The notes beneath the pieces were generated by a model. The model saw nothing but the letters and a program-made list of their open reading frames with translations. It made no database searches and was not told where the DNA came from. Shown piece after piece: positions 9,544 to 19,986 of a DNA stretch of 64,000 nt. Both the position numbers and the translations under genes were made by a program. The stretch comes from Allomyces arbusculus (lineage: Eukaryota; Blastocladiomycota; Blastocladiomycetes; Blastocladiales; Blastocladiaceae), in contig JADHYV010000006.1 in assembly GCA_027604705.1 (NCBI GenBank), positions 310,001 to 374,000 of the forward strand. The letters run 5' to 3'. How positions within the stretch are numbered: position 1 is the first letter of the stretch; every line of letters starts with the position of its first letter.

Positions 9544-11421
9544 ATGATTCCCCACGATTCAAGCGATTCTGGTCATTGCGGACCGCATGCTAACGATAGC
9601 ACAACAGCACTCGCCGACAACACGGCACTCCCCGCTGAACCAGACCCAACAAAGCATCGCGCGCCCCTTGAACGCTTAACCTACGACTTAATCGAGCTAG
9701 TTTCCAGCTGGATTTTGTGCACAGAGACCTGGGCCTGGGGGCCGCGCGCGTCGCTTCTTCACTTTGCGCTCGCTTCCCCGATGCTCTTTGTGCCTGCAGT
9801 CTGCACAGTGTTGCGCCAGCACGTTCCGACCAAGGCACCGTTTGTTGTCTATGACCAATGGTATAATTGGTTTGCAGAGGCCGGTTACAACTTGCCAGGG
9901 CCGATTCCTGACCCGCCGCAGCCTGGGCAGTTTGTCGTCCTGCGTGGAGTTGCAGCGCCGCACTGCGTGTTTCTCATGCTGCCGCGGCGCAACGACCGTT
10001 TGCTCAAGCGTGACGCCCAGGGCAATCGCGATGCTACATTGCGCTTCTGGACGACCATTGCTGTACCGCAACGGCAACTTGAGCACGCAACAATCTACAG
10101 TATTGACTTGGGCGCAGTTTCGGTCCCTCCAGCATGCCGCTGGCTCATGATTGTGGGCCAGTTCAACGTCTCGTGGCCAGCGTGCCCGCAATCCGTCCAG
10201 TCGCTATCGCTAGTCAATTTTTACATCTCTTGGACCTATTTGCAGACGCTCATTGCTTCGTTCCCCCCGGCTCTGCGCGTTTTGAAGATGAGTTTGGCGG
10301 GCGTTCACGGTGAGACGCTGACGGACCTGCTGGATCAATTGCCATCCACTTTGACCGTGCTCACAATCGAACACGATCGTGCGTCGGCGCAAGTTGCTGC
10401 CCCCTTGGATGAGCAATGTAGCATGGCATTGTCACGAGCTCTCGCACGGTTGATCCACCTGGTCGTGTTGGACTATCGGCTCCTGTTTCGTCCAAACGAT
10501 GTGGTGCATGTGTTAAACGGCCTGGCTCTGGCGCAGGCAGCGGGCAAGACTTCGATGCGATCTGTGCTGCTGTGTGTTTATGCCAATCTTGACGCATTGT
10601 CGATTGATCTTCCGCTTGTGCCCCAGGCACGCGAACTACGCGTTTACGACTTTTCGTTCCAAGTGGACGGTCATCTTGATTTCAGCACAAACATGAGCGA
10701 ATATGCGTCCCACCTCTGCAGCCTGGTCAAGATTTTGCCCGTGCCGATGCGATCGCTCCATCTGAACGCGCCGGCGTGGCCAGACCAAGTCATTGCCCAG
10801 ACCATACCGCGTTTTGCGTCTCCAACATTGCAATCATTGCGCGTCACTGGTCCAATCTCAGCCCGGATGGACGGTTTCGAATTCGAGGAAGCGTTTCTAT
10901 TCTCGTCGTTTCGAATCTCGTCCCTTGGCCGTCTTGACCAACATTTCCCAGCTCTCGCATCGCTCGTCGCCTCGCCGTGCTTACCGCCCGTCACGGACAA
11001 TTCAGTGTGGGCGTTGCCGTCCTCGCTCCGCTCTCTCCGACTCCCTAACAGCATCCTCACAACGCGCGACTTCGAAGTCATTTCGTTACACTTGCCGTCG
11101 GGCCTCCACAAGCTGTTTCTCGACACCAACTTGCTCACGGCCCTCCCACCCGCGTTCCCGCCAGGACTCCGCGCGCTTTCAGTCGCGTACAATGAGAACC
11201 TTGGTGACGCGACGCGCTGGATCGACGCGCTGCCGGCGACGCTGCGGCTGATATGCGTTGACGGGTGCCGTCTCGATGATGATGCTGGACGGCGCTTACT
11301 GGAGATGCGCCGCCTCCAGGGCTCGCGGATCTTGACGGGGGATGCCAAGTTGAAGGTCTACGCGCATGGAAACAGGCTGGCGCCGGATGTGCGGCGTGCG
11401 CTGGAGGCAGAGCAGATATGA
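9544..11421 (+). CDS. F-box-like / leucine-rich repeat protein (copy 2)
   Basis: Single-exon paralog of the gene at 4536, 625 residues. An F-box-like region (ERLTYDLIELVSSWI) lies near residue 45. Irregular LRRs follow, with SAWPD/PAWPDQVIA, SSLGRLDQHFPALASL, LPSSLRSLRL and LPSGLHKLFLDTNLL. The C-terminal cap has ATRWIDALP, DDDAG and a GDAKLKVYAHGN tail. The start ATG at 9544 aligns with 4536 in copy 1; an upstream in-frame ORF extends to 9403 but without an ATG. Head-to-tail order with MFS copy 2 repeats the arrangement of the first unit. Function is inferred only: a possible ubiquitin-ligase adaptor. Confidence 0.78.
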   Translation: MIPHDSSDSGHCGPHANDSTTALADNTALPAEPDPTKHRAPLERLTYDLIELVSSWILCTETWAWGPRASLLHFALASPMLFVPAVCTVLRQHVPTKAPFVVYDQWYNWFAEAGYNLPGPIPDPPQPGQFVVLRGVAAPHCVFLMLPRRNDRLLKRDAQGNRDATLRFWTTIAVPQRQLEHATIYSIDLGAVSVPPACRWLMIVGQFNVSWPACPQSVQSLSLVNFYISWTYLQTLIASFPPALRVLKMSLAGVHGETLTDLLDQLPSTLTVLTIEHDRASAQVAAPLDEQCSMALSRALARLIHLVVLDYRLLFRPNDVVHVLNGLALAQAAGKTSMRSVLLCVYANLDALSIDLPLVPQARELRVYDFSFQVDGHLDFSTNMSEYASHLCSLVKILPVPMRSLHLNAPAWPDQVIAQTIPRFASPTLQSLRVTGPISARMDGFEFEEAFLFSSFRISSLGRLDQHFPALASLVASPCLPPVTDNSVWALPSSLRSLRLPNSILTTRDFEVISLHLPSGLHKLFLDTNLLTALPPAFPPGLRALSVAYNENLGDATRWIDALPATLRLICVDGCRLDDDAGRRLLEMRRLQGSRILTGDAKLKVYAHGNRLAPDVRRALEAEQI

Positions 11422-11769
11422 ATGTCTTTGATTCTTCCGGGTGTGCGCGAGCCGAGGCAGTCTTCACTTGCGACCGTGATCGCTCACTCTCACTTCTGGT
11501 CACGATCTACGACGTAGCGCCGCAGAGGAGGTGCACAGACCAGAGAAAGCATGAAACAGTTTGCAAAGTGGAGGGGGCACAATCATGGCGTCCACCCAAG
11601 CCCGATACGCAACAGGAAGTGGACGTTCGAAGTGGATTTTGCGAATCATCCAAGATGTTTCCAGTTGCAACCGTCATCATGTCTTCCATCTCCCTTCGGC
11701 GCCTTCAGAAGTAACAAGTTAGTGCAACGAGCAACCCACCTTTCCGTCTTCCTTGCATCCCACTTGTGC

Positions 11770-12980
11770 ATTCGCCGTGTCCAAGTGCTGACAGTCATTG
11801 CTTCACTCCCTGCCACGCTCTCTGAGCTGACGGTGAGTTGGGGAGAGGTTGACCATCAAGTCGTCTCGGATCTGTGTGATCATTTGCCGCTCACTTTGAC
11901 GGTGCTCAAGTTCGAAGACCGTGGCTCGCTTTGCAATATTGTTCCCCCATCTGGCGTCCGGTGCAGTCTGGCATTGTCACGAGCTCTCGCGCAGCTCATG
12001 CAACTCACTGTCCTTCACCTTGAGCTTCTTTACTGCCTGGATGACGTTGCACAAGTTGTGAACGGATTCGCCCTGTCACAAGCAACTGGCAAGGTGGCGG
12101 TGCCGATGCAAATTGTCAAGATAATAGTTGACGTCGACCGTTATTCCACGTTGGTAAATGTGCCGCTCGCATCTCAAGCGCGTGACTTGCGCATCCTGGA
12201 TTTCTCGCTCCGATTTCGCTCTTTTCGTGACCGCGACAAGTTTACAGAGGAGTACACAACGTACCTCGCAGGTCTGCTCGGAATTATTCCAGTGCCGCTT
12301 CGACTACTCAACCTTCATGCCCCGTCATGGCCAGACCAGGTGATTGAGCAGGCTATGCCACGGCTTGCATCTTTGACACTGCAATCGCTCCATTTCATGA
12401 GTTGGTTGCCGTCCGGCGTGATCGATCACGACTTACGAGTCGTTTCTCGAATGGGCGTTCCAGCTCTCAGCGCTCAAACTTGAATTGCACTTCCCCGCGC
12501 TCACGTCGCTCACTGCCCGCTTGTGCATGCCGCGGGGCACGGACAGCACGGTGTGGGGACTGCCACCGTCGCTTCGCAAGCTCGATCTCTCGGAAGGCAT
12601 ACTCACGACGCGCGACGTCCACTCCATCTGACCACAGCTGCTGCCGGTTTCGTGCGAACTGCATTTTTCCGCAAACCAACTCGACTCGCTCCCGGCACTG
12701 TTCCCGCCGATGCAGCGTGTGCTCTCCGTCGACTATAACTCCCGGCTCCACAATTCAAACCACTGGGTTGAAGCGCTGCCCCCCCCCCCCCCCCCTGCGT
12801 GAAATTTCTGTGGTCGGGTGTAGCTTTGATAATGACGCGGGCACGCATCTGCTGGAAATGCGCCGGCGTGCGGGCGCGTCACGCGCGACGGGCAAGGCCA
12901 AGCTGAAGGTCAATTTAGGGGACCTAGGGAACCGGTTTTCTGCAAGTGTGCGGATTGCGCTGGCGGCGGAGCGATTGTGA
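11770..12980 (+). pseudogene. F-box/LRR copy 3, decayed and lacking the F-box
   Basis: This copy covers only the LRR part of the family, from a LPATLSELTVSW-like repeat to the C-terminal tail GKAKLKVNLGDLGNRF. No F-box is present upstream: 11422-11769 holds only unrelated sequence. The frame shifts near 12430. An in-frame stop lies at 12629-12631, inside a segment that otherwise reads as family LRR (LPPSLRKLDLSEGILTTRD). A C17 tract at 12779-12795 replaces the codons after WVEALP and changes frame again. With no start region and three breaks I call it a pseudogene. An expressed fragment of about 310 residues ending at 12483 is formally possible. Confidence 0.75.
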
Positions 12981-14046
12981 GGGTCATTCTCGACGCAGGT
13001 GCGAGTGAACTTTGGTATCGGTTAGGACGATGATAACATGCAGTCTGCTCATGTCCTGCCGACGCAAGAACGATACGTGAGGTGAGTACCGTTACAGTCG
13101 CTGTTGGAATAGTGAAGGAAGAGCCTTGTCACAAATGCATTGTTACGTGTCACAACAGATCCGCGTTAACCCACTCCATTCCAGGACCCTGACACCAATC
13201 GCAGCACACGTTCCAGAGGCCCAATTCTTCGCCCAAAACATCAAACTGCAGCTCTCATTCTTCTTCATATTTCGCCTTTGGTTTCCATTTTGATTGAGGG
13301 CTGACAGCATGTATTTTCATACATGTCAGCATGAGCAACTGTGAATGTGCACTTGATAGAGCCACACGAATGAAAGGTTTACCTCATGGGGGTTTTGTGG
13401 GTGGGTGGGTGGGTGGTTGATGATCAAGAACATTGGCAGGAGGTTTTTTGGAGAACAGGGGGGAGAGCAAGTGGAGAGCGAATTAAAATTAACACACAGG
13501 TCCATGCAACCATGCACACATGCCCAACGCACATGTGCAGTCAAATCGAAATTCCCTTCATGCAACCCAGAAAGTGCTCGTCCAAACATGGGGGCACCTG
13601 CACAAACGATAGCTGGTGAGCTGTTGGCAGAGCATCCCCAATGGGGCACAGTGGGTGGGAACTGGGAGAGGTGACAAGGTGGTCGACGTGCTTGGCATGC
13701 TTGAGACTTAGTGTTGTTGGATCCCCGACCCAACACCAACAATCTTGCGCATTGCAAAAATTGTAGCAATGACTATTGCGCACTTGCTGTGCGAGCAGCA
13801 TTGAAGAATGCACCATGAGTTTCTTGAACTGTTACATACGATATACATTTCGAGGGGTGGTGTCTCCGAAAAATACTTCAGCTGCGTGGAGCACCCAAAA
13901 CTCTCCTTTCTCACGCCGCCGCGCGTGAGTGCTTTGGCGACTTGACACACGTAGCTCCATTCGATGCCGTCCATCACAAAGGCATTGAACAGTCACCACT
14001 CTCTGCTCACCCAACTCGACGCATTCCACGAATGCAAGCTCACAAG
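12981..14046. other. Intergenic with a G-quadruplex-type tract
   Basis: No gene seen over about 1 kb. At 13399-13413 there is GGGTGGGTGGGTGGG, a classic four-run G-quadruplex sequence. The last 50 bases (ACTCGACGCATTCCACGAATG) resemble the bases preceding the other F-box/LRR starts. Confidence 0.45.
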
Positions 14047-15901
14047 ATGATTTGGCAAAGTGCGAGCGCTGCTGATGCTCACTCACCCTCTGCCGGCGAC
14101 ACGACGCCTCCGGCCGACGTCAAGGTAGACCGATCCGCATCACGGTCGCCTGTCGAGCTGTTGCCCTACGACGTCCTTGAAACCCTCTGCTACTGGGTCT
14201 TGCGTGCGCAAACGTGGTTGTCGGAATCGCGGGAGGCGCTTCTGCGCTTTGCTCTTGCGTGTTCGTCCTTTTTTGCGCCTGCAATCCACGTGGCAGTGCG
14301 CGACCGGATCCATTCTGCAGAGCCAATCACTCTCGTGCAATGGGACGTCTGGAAAGGCGTCGACTATCACTTACCCAGGCCGGGCCAATACGTCGCCCTT
14401 CTTTGCGGTGATGCGACCGTGCACTCCTTGTTCCTCGTGCTACCGTCACGCAATGACCGTGCTCGCGAGCACGTCCCTGCAAATGTCCATGGCGAGTGCT
14501 TGCTGTCGTTGCGGTTCTGGTCAACTATCTGTGTGCCATTACACCAACTTGCCCACCTGCAAATCAACGTTTGCGACCTGGCGAGTGTGCCCCTTCCGCC
14601 TGCATGCCGCCACCTCGCACTCATGGGTAATGATCGTGGACTTTGGCCGGATTGCCTATCATCAGTCCAGTCGCTCTCATTGAACGATTGTTTCCTGTCG
14701 CGGGACCAGTTTTCCATGGTTCACTCCAAGTTTCCGACGCTGCGAGCTGACGTTGCGGTCGGCTAGTATTGACAGCAAAATTGTGATGGACTTGAGCAAC
14801 TTTTTGCCGTCCACGCTGGCTGTGCTCAAAATTGAGTCTCTGCACATTGAGCCTGTGCCTTTGAGCGAACAATGTAGTGCAGCGTTTTCGCAGGCGCTCA
14901 TTCAGCTGATGCATTTGACGATCTTGCACCACGAGCTTCTATTTAGGCTGACCGATGTTGTTCAGGTGGTGAACGGCTTGGCCTTGGCCCAGGCGGCGGG
15001 CAAGCCACCGATGCGCTCACTCTCATTGTCCGTCACTATCGACCGAGGTAAACCAGTTGATGACGTGTCACTTGTGCGGCAAGCGCGCGACCTGCACATC
15101 CAGGACCTAGCGCTCAACGTGTCCAACTTGAATCTTGACCTGGGCACAGACTCGGCCGAGTATGCGGCATATATCCAGGACCTGCTTGGTATTGTGCCCG
15201 CTCCACAACGGTCATTCTTTGCCAATCTGCCAGCGTGGCCCGACCAAGTAGCTGCACGAGGTATACCACGGTTTGCGTCCCCGACCTTGCAGTCGCTTGA
15301 CCTATTTGGAGCGATCCCTTACCAGGCCACGACAGCCGGTTTTGATGAATTATTGCTCAAAGAGACGTTCCGTCTCTCGTCGCTCGGCCGCCTCGATTTG
15401 CACTTTCCGTCGCTCACGTCGCTCACCATCATGTGGTGCCTGCCGAGCCGCATCGTTGCCACGGATCTTTCTTTGACTTTGCCGACGTTAGGGTTGCCGC
15501 AGTCGCTACAATCGCTCAACCTTTCGCACAACAAACTCACCATGCGTGACATGACCGTGATCGTGCCCTTGTTGCCCACTGGTTTGCGGAAACTGCGGCT
15601 CCATTGCAACAAGCTCGAGTCGCTCCCAGCCTCATTTCCGCCGTCACTGCGCGTGCTGACCGCTGCGAATAATTCCAAGCTCGACAACACAACGCACTGG
15701 GTTGAAGCACTTCCGGCCACGCTGCGCGAACTCGATGTTACTGAGTGCGACCTCGCTGATGATGCAGGCTTACACTTGATAGCGATGCGCAAGCGTGCGG
15801 GGACGTGGCGCGCCACGGGTTTGCCGAGGTTGACTGTGCGCACCGAGTGCAAGAAGATGGCGGTTGACGTGCACGAGGCCCTGATAGCGCCGCGTTTGTG
15901 A
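14047..15901 (+). pseudogene. F-box/LRR copy 4, full length with one frameshift
   Basis: Nearly complete family member. The first part has the F-box-like VELLPYDVLETLCYW and the SRNDRA and PPACRHL family landmarks. The second part has LRRs, including LPQSLQSLNLSHNKL and LPTGLRKLRLHCNKL, and ends HEALIAPRL at 15901. The two parts lie in different frames joined near 14741-14745. There the paralogs have a continuous LRE/SELT segment and this copy reads CTGCGAGCTGACG, which fits a two-base loss. An in-frame ATG 15 bases upstream (14032) is an alternative start. It could be a young pseudogene, a sequencing error or a real truncation to about 240 residues. No intron with GT-AG ends fits the join. 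Confidence 0.65.
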
Positions 15902-16535
15902 GACTCCCGGAAGACTGGGTTGCATGAGTTAATTGGGCAGGAGGAAGGATAGTTGATGACCAGCGCTGGGTACAAGCCCGTCTGGGCCATGGTGGATTCC
16001 TCACATGAAAAATGTCTGAATTGCGGTTTCGAAGTTCATGGCAGGATCTCAATTGCCCGACCTGGTTACTGCAAAAATGAACTGTCGGTTGCTGCTGGGT
16101 GAGTTTTCTTGGGTCTGCATTGCGTTCAGGGCAAATCTGTCGTCAATGGTCATCGTGGAGGACGCCTTCATGAGAACTGTGTCTGCGCACGTCCAGGCTG
16201 CAGGATCACTCGTAATATAGTCACAAGTTCAGGGATTTTGTCTCAATCAAACGTCAGACGTTGAACTACCCATGGAATCATGCCAGGATGTCGGGCGACA
16301 CAGGACGGCGACCAACCCAAAAAGAGCTTCATGGTGCGAAGACATTGCTCAGGAAAGAATGCACGCATCACTCGGCAACAATCATTTCTGCCAGTCAGCC
16401 GACGAGAAACGTTGTGCAACGTGTGAATGACGTGGAGCTTTCACTTGTGAGCCAAACGGAGCCTCTCGTCATCTTCTCGCGGGCAATTAACGATTCTCAA
16501 GAAACAGCCGTTATCGCCAGCAGCAACAGTCAACA
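15902..16535. other. Intergenic, nothing recognised
   Basis: Only short ORFs of mixed composition between F-box/LRR copies 4 and 5. GC content is visibly lower than in the genes. Confidence 0.4.
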
Positions 16536-17234
16536 ATGTCACAAATTGGAGCACTATCATCCGAATCGTCCAACAAGCCGACAAGTCACCACCAGGTTGC
16601 TGCTACATTCAAACATCTGCAATTGCCCATGTTCACCCTGGACATTGATTCTTCGGTGCTGGCGCCAGTGGGCCAGCGCACCCTGCTCGAGAAGCTTCTC
16701 TACGACGTTATATATACGCTGTGCAAGTGGCTGCTTGCTGTCACTGGATGCTCGACGCCCCTGAAATGCGCTCTTGCTTCAGCGCCATTCTTTTCGCTGG
16801 CTATCCGAGTTGCCCTGGGGGATCGGGACGGGAATGCCGACTGTGATTTGCACAGTGTCTCCGATATCGCTGAAAACTCTGAAATGCTCGGCGCCGCCGG
16901 CAGGGGATATCTAGAGGGCTGGATTATATTGGTGGCCCCTGATCGTGCCTCGGAGTTTATCGACGATGCAATGTGGGTGTATCATGTGCTCCGATCTTTG
17001 CGCGACCAGTATCGCCGTCCAGTGCAGGCGTCGCCCGATGACGAGGTGGACTTGGATGCTCCTCCTCCTGTCACATTCTCGCTCCGCTGGTCGTCCGTGC
17101 GCATTGCGCTGCTGCAGATTCGAAGCCTACAAGCTGAACTGGCCGATGATGTTCCAATTCCACCTGCCTGCCGCCAGCTCTGCATGCCTCAGTCTTGGAG
17201 GGGCGGTACAGTCCGAATGCACTTCCGCTCCTGA
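16536..17234 (+). pseudogene. F-box/LRR copy 5, N-terminal remnant
   Basis: Open frame of 232 codons covering only the N-terminal part of the family. The F-box-like RTLLEKLLYDVIYTLCKWLL aligns with the paralogs, followed by a shortened middle and the landmark IPPACRQL. The frame then stops. Just past the stop, in another frame, LTALTLLYIDYC (about 17234-17270) recalls the first LRR of the family, so the copy was longer and has been broken. No C-terminal LRRs follow. It may still make a short F-box-only protein. Confidence 0.55.
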
Positions 17235-17443
17235 CTGCTCTTACATTGCTCTACATTGATTATTGCCGGTTCAACGAAAGATTGCACTGAGCCCAATCTT
17301 CACTCTACTCCCACGGGCCCTCTAATCATTGGCGTTCTCCGGGTCCAGGCAAACGATCGACAATTGTGTTCTTTGCTAGGCTTACGAGCAGTTGTCTCTG
17401 ACACTCACGACTCTTTGGTTGTCGCCCAATGAAACACACATAC

Positions 17444-18263
17444 GGACTTGTATGGTTCTCAAACCCAGGGTTATGGACTCCAGCCAACCCTCGGTCGGGT
17501 TACAAACTGGCTGGCCCTGCCTGTCAGATTTGGCGAGGTTCCAAACCATATGCCCACAGGGCAGAGCTCACGCATGACCACCTGCCTGCCAGCTTATCAT
17601 CAACCACCACACTTGCATCCATCGTCGATGACAACCGTCACCACCACAGCCACCACCGTACTGCCACCATCAGCAGCAACCACACTGCACATCATGCAAG
17701 AGCTCCAGCAATTGAACCACCAGCAATCACCCACCCGCCACACGCCTTGAGCTCGAGCATGCCATAGAACAGGACCATGTCGCGGCCGGAAGTCCAAGCG
17801 GCACGAGGACCCTTGGGCGTGGTCGACTTCTGCTTGGCCATCGTCAGGAAAAGGTGCTGGCGGTTGTTGAGCGAGCAGGCGTGCTGGTGCTGATGATCGT
17901 CGGTCGCGCATGTGCGCGTGATGGGGATGCCGCATTTATTTAGGTGGTGGTTGTGGTCGCCATGGCGGTGTTCGATGGTGGTCGCCGCGACTGCAGTGGT
18001 CCGGCGTGCGGTGGTCCGGTGGAGGTTGCTGTGCTCGATGGTGTTCGATGGTGGTCGCAAGTGGGCGGGGGAGCCCAAGGAATTCCAAACCTGGGGTTCT
18101 GGTGAGCTCACGAACCATACGCCCGACTTTGGTGAGTCCTGGCGAGGCGGGGTTCGGCTCAGCCCAACTCCCCTTCAGATGGGCTCCGTGGAGCCCTGAC
18201 TCAGCCACTATTCCATGTAGAAAAAATCAAAACCCGACCCGGGCTGGGAACCATACGAGCCCT
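17444..18263. mobile_element. Possible non-autonomous DNA element with degenerate inverted ends
   Basis: The left end (GGACTTGTATGGTTCTCAAACC, from 17444) and the reverse complement of the right end (GGGCTCGTATGGTTCCCAGCCC, 18241-18262) agree at about 17 of 22 positions. A third copy of GTATGGTTC lies inverted internally near 18105. The interior holds degenerate CCACCA/GGTGGT repeats and a short minus-strand ORF. I found no clear target-site duplication, so the limits are provisional. The reading is a decayed terminal-inverted-repeat element of about 820 bases. Confidence 0.35.
17692..17841 (-). pseudogene. 49-codon fragment resembling the start of a Myb/SANT-like domain
   Basis: Minus-strand ORF beginning MAKQKSTTPKGPRAAWTSG and continuing with RDMVLFYGMLELKACG. 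A Trp-Thr start followed by an acidic/hydrophobic helix recalls Myb/SANT-like DNA-binding domains carried by DNA transposons. After about 40 residues it runs into non-conserved sequence and stops. It lies inside the element with inverted ends, which fits a transposon remnant. The family assignment is weak. Confidence 0.25.
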
Positions 18264-18788
18264 AACCGTTCGCCCGCATGCTGTGAAGGTTCGTCCAGTG
18301 ACTGGAGACGGACGGGAGGGGGAGATCGCGCAGCAGAAAATGCAGACGATGGCATCCATTGATGGTGAGGCTGCTTGGTTTGTACGAAGCGTGATTGTGT
18401 CGTTGTAGTGCGCGGGAAGCAAACCAGACTCTGCTACTTTCTCTCAATGTATTCTTCTTGGCGGTACTCGCGTCCTTACATAATCACAACAGGCAAAGCA
18501 TGCGACCAACTCAGGGTGGAGAATGAAGAGGTCGCGATGGAGAACGACATGGAATGGAAACGGTGGAGAGATGATGAGGATGACAGGATGGGAACGACAG
18601 CGGTGCACGGTCAGGTTCCCGAGGTGCGGCGCGGAGCGGTGCACCGGTTGTGGGATATCCACGTGGAGCACACGCACCAACAGATTGAACCCATGCGGCG
18701 ACGTGTATTTATTCCTTGCACCAAACATGAAGCAAGATCTACCACCAGCAGCACCAGCACCACCCGCAGCACCAGCACCACCCTCATC
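18264..18788. other. Intergenic upstream of the secreted-protein gene
   Basis: No gene seen. A CACCAGCACCA-type triplet repeat at about 18735-18785 (ACCACCAGCAGCACCAGCAC) lies directly before the start codon, presumably in the 5' UTR. Confidence 0.45.
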
Positions 18789-19986
18789 ATGTTGGCGCTG
18801 ATCTCGACGACTCGCCAACGCGGCGGCAGCAATGGAGCCGCGCTCATGCCCACTCTCGCGCTGCTTATTCTCGCCGTTGCCGCTGGGCTGGTCCACGGGC
18901 TTTTCCCTATCACCATTCCTGCCCCGAACGCTGCGGATACTTGGAGCTCGGCGCCGTGGTACTCGACTTGGAACGATTACTTGGACCTTACCAAGCCCAC
19001 CGCCCTGTACACGATCACGCTGCCTGAGCCCGGTTACCTGCTCGTCACCGACACTAATTGCGTCGGAGACCAGCTTCGAGTGACGATTAACGGGCAGGAT
19101 GTGGGTTCGTCTCTCCGTTTTCTCTTCAAGCGAGTGAGCGCGCAGCCATCTCCATTGTCGCCGTTTTTCCCTGCGACGACGGTCATGGCATTGGCCGGCG
19201 TGATTGCAATCAGACGCGGGGGTTGGACACTGATTTGCCCACCTGCGCGTGGACGCATGTACAGGACTCACGTCGACGCCAGGCCCCGTCTCGTGCGCCA
19301 ACCCACAAAATGACCCCGCGACGGCCTTCACCAAGCCCGAGTACTCCAAGGGGTCTTTCCCGCTGCCGGCCGGCACATCGACTTTTTCGATCACGGTCGT
19401 GCAGTTCTCGCTGCCCCTTGGATCGGACGACACGTTTTCGTTTGTGCCCTTGCTCGGGGCGACGGTACGTCTGAGCACGGCCCTCATCGCAGCCTTGACT
19501 CGCCTCGCTGGACTCGGTTGACCAACGCCACCATCCTAGCCCCCGGATTTCCCGACTCTCGATTCGTCGTCTTCGACATCGACGACATCGACGACGACGA
19601 CGACATCGACGACGACTACGACATCGACGACGACGACGACGACATCGACGACGACGACGCCGCAGACGACGCTTCCGCCCGTGCCGATTCCGCCGCTCAA
19701 AGTCGTGACAGCCGCGGGTAAAGTCTCGACGCGCGCGGCCGCGGTGGCCGCGTGTGAAGCAGCGGGCATGGTCCTGGCGAACGTGACGGCGGCCAACCTA
19801 GACAACATGATCAAGGTGCTGCGCCAGAGTCCCGACATCAAGATGAACCCGATCGACTCGGTCCTGATCAATTCGTGGAACGGCGACTCGTACGGCGGCG
19901 TCGACATACAGCTGACCGTGCGCGCCAACAAGGGGGCCGTGACGCTCGTGACGGCGCCAGCCTACCCGCTGTGCCAGCGGCCGTAG
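18789..19986 (+). CDS. Secreted protein with Ser/Thr-rich linker, function unknown
   Basis: Three exons, 18789..19104, 19265..19464 and 19540..19986, give 320 residues. An N-terminal hydrophobic stretch (LALLILAVAAGLVHG, ending near residue 37) is a likely signal peptide. An N-terminal domain (about 38-172) follows, with ITLPEPGYLLVTD, RVTINGQDVG and GSFPLPAGTSTFSITV. Next comes a linker of almost pure Ser/Thr (about 178-207). A C-terminal domain (about 215-320) follows, with SVLINSWNGDSYGGVDIQL. The linker suggests O-glycosylation and a wall or extracellular location. Intron 1 is 160 bases with an unusual GTTCGT donor, chosen because it restores DVG|LTSTPGP in frame; intron 2 is 75 bases. 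I recognise no characterised family. Confidence 0.72.
19572..19662 (+). repeat. ACG/TCG trinucleotide microsatellite inside a coding exon
   Basis: About 90 bases of (ACG)n interspersed with TCG, encoding the Ser/Thr linker of the secreted protein. In a neighbouring frame the same bases encode only Asp/Ile. The frame chosen here is the one that joins the flanking domains. Length variation between strains would change linker length by whole residues. Confidence 0.7.

Noticed and set aside
18444-19487. 347-codon minus-strand ORF over the secreted-protein gene
   Set aside because: The plus strand has a signal peptide, splice sites and a domain continuing across introns; the minus ORF has none of these.
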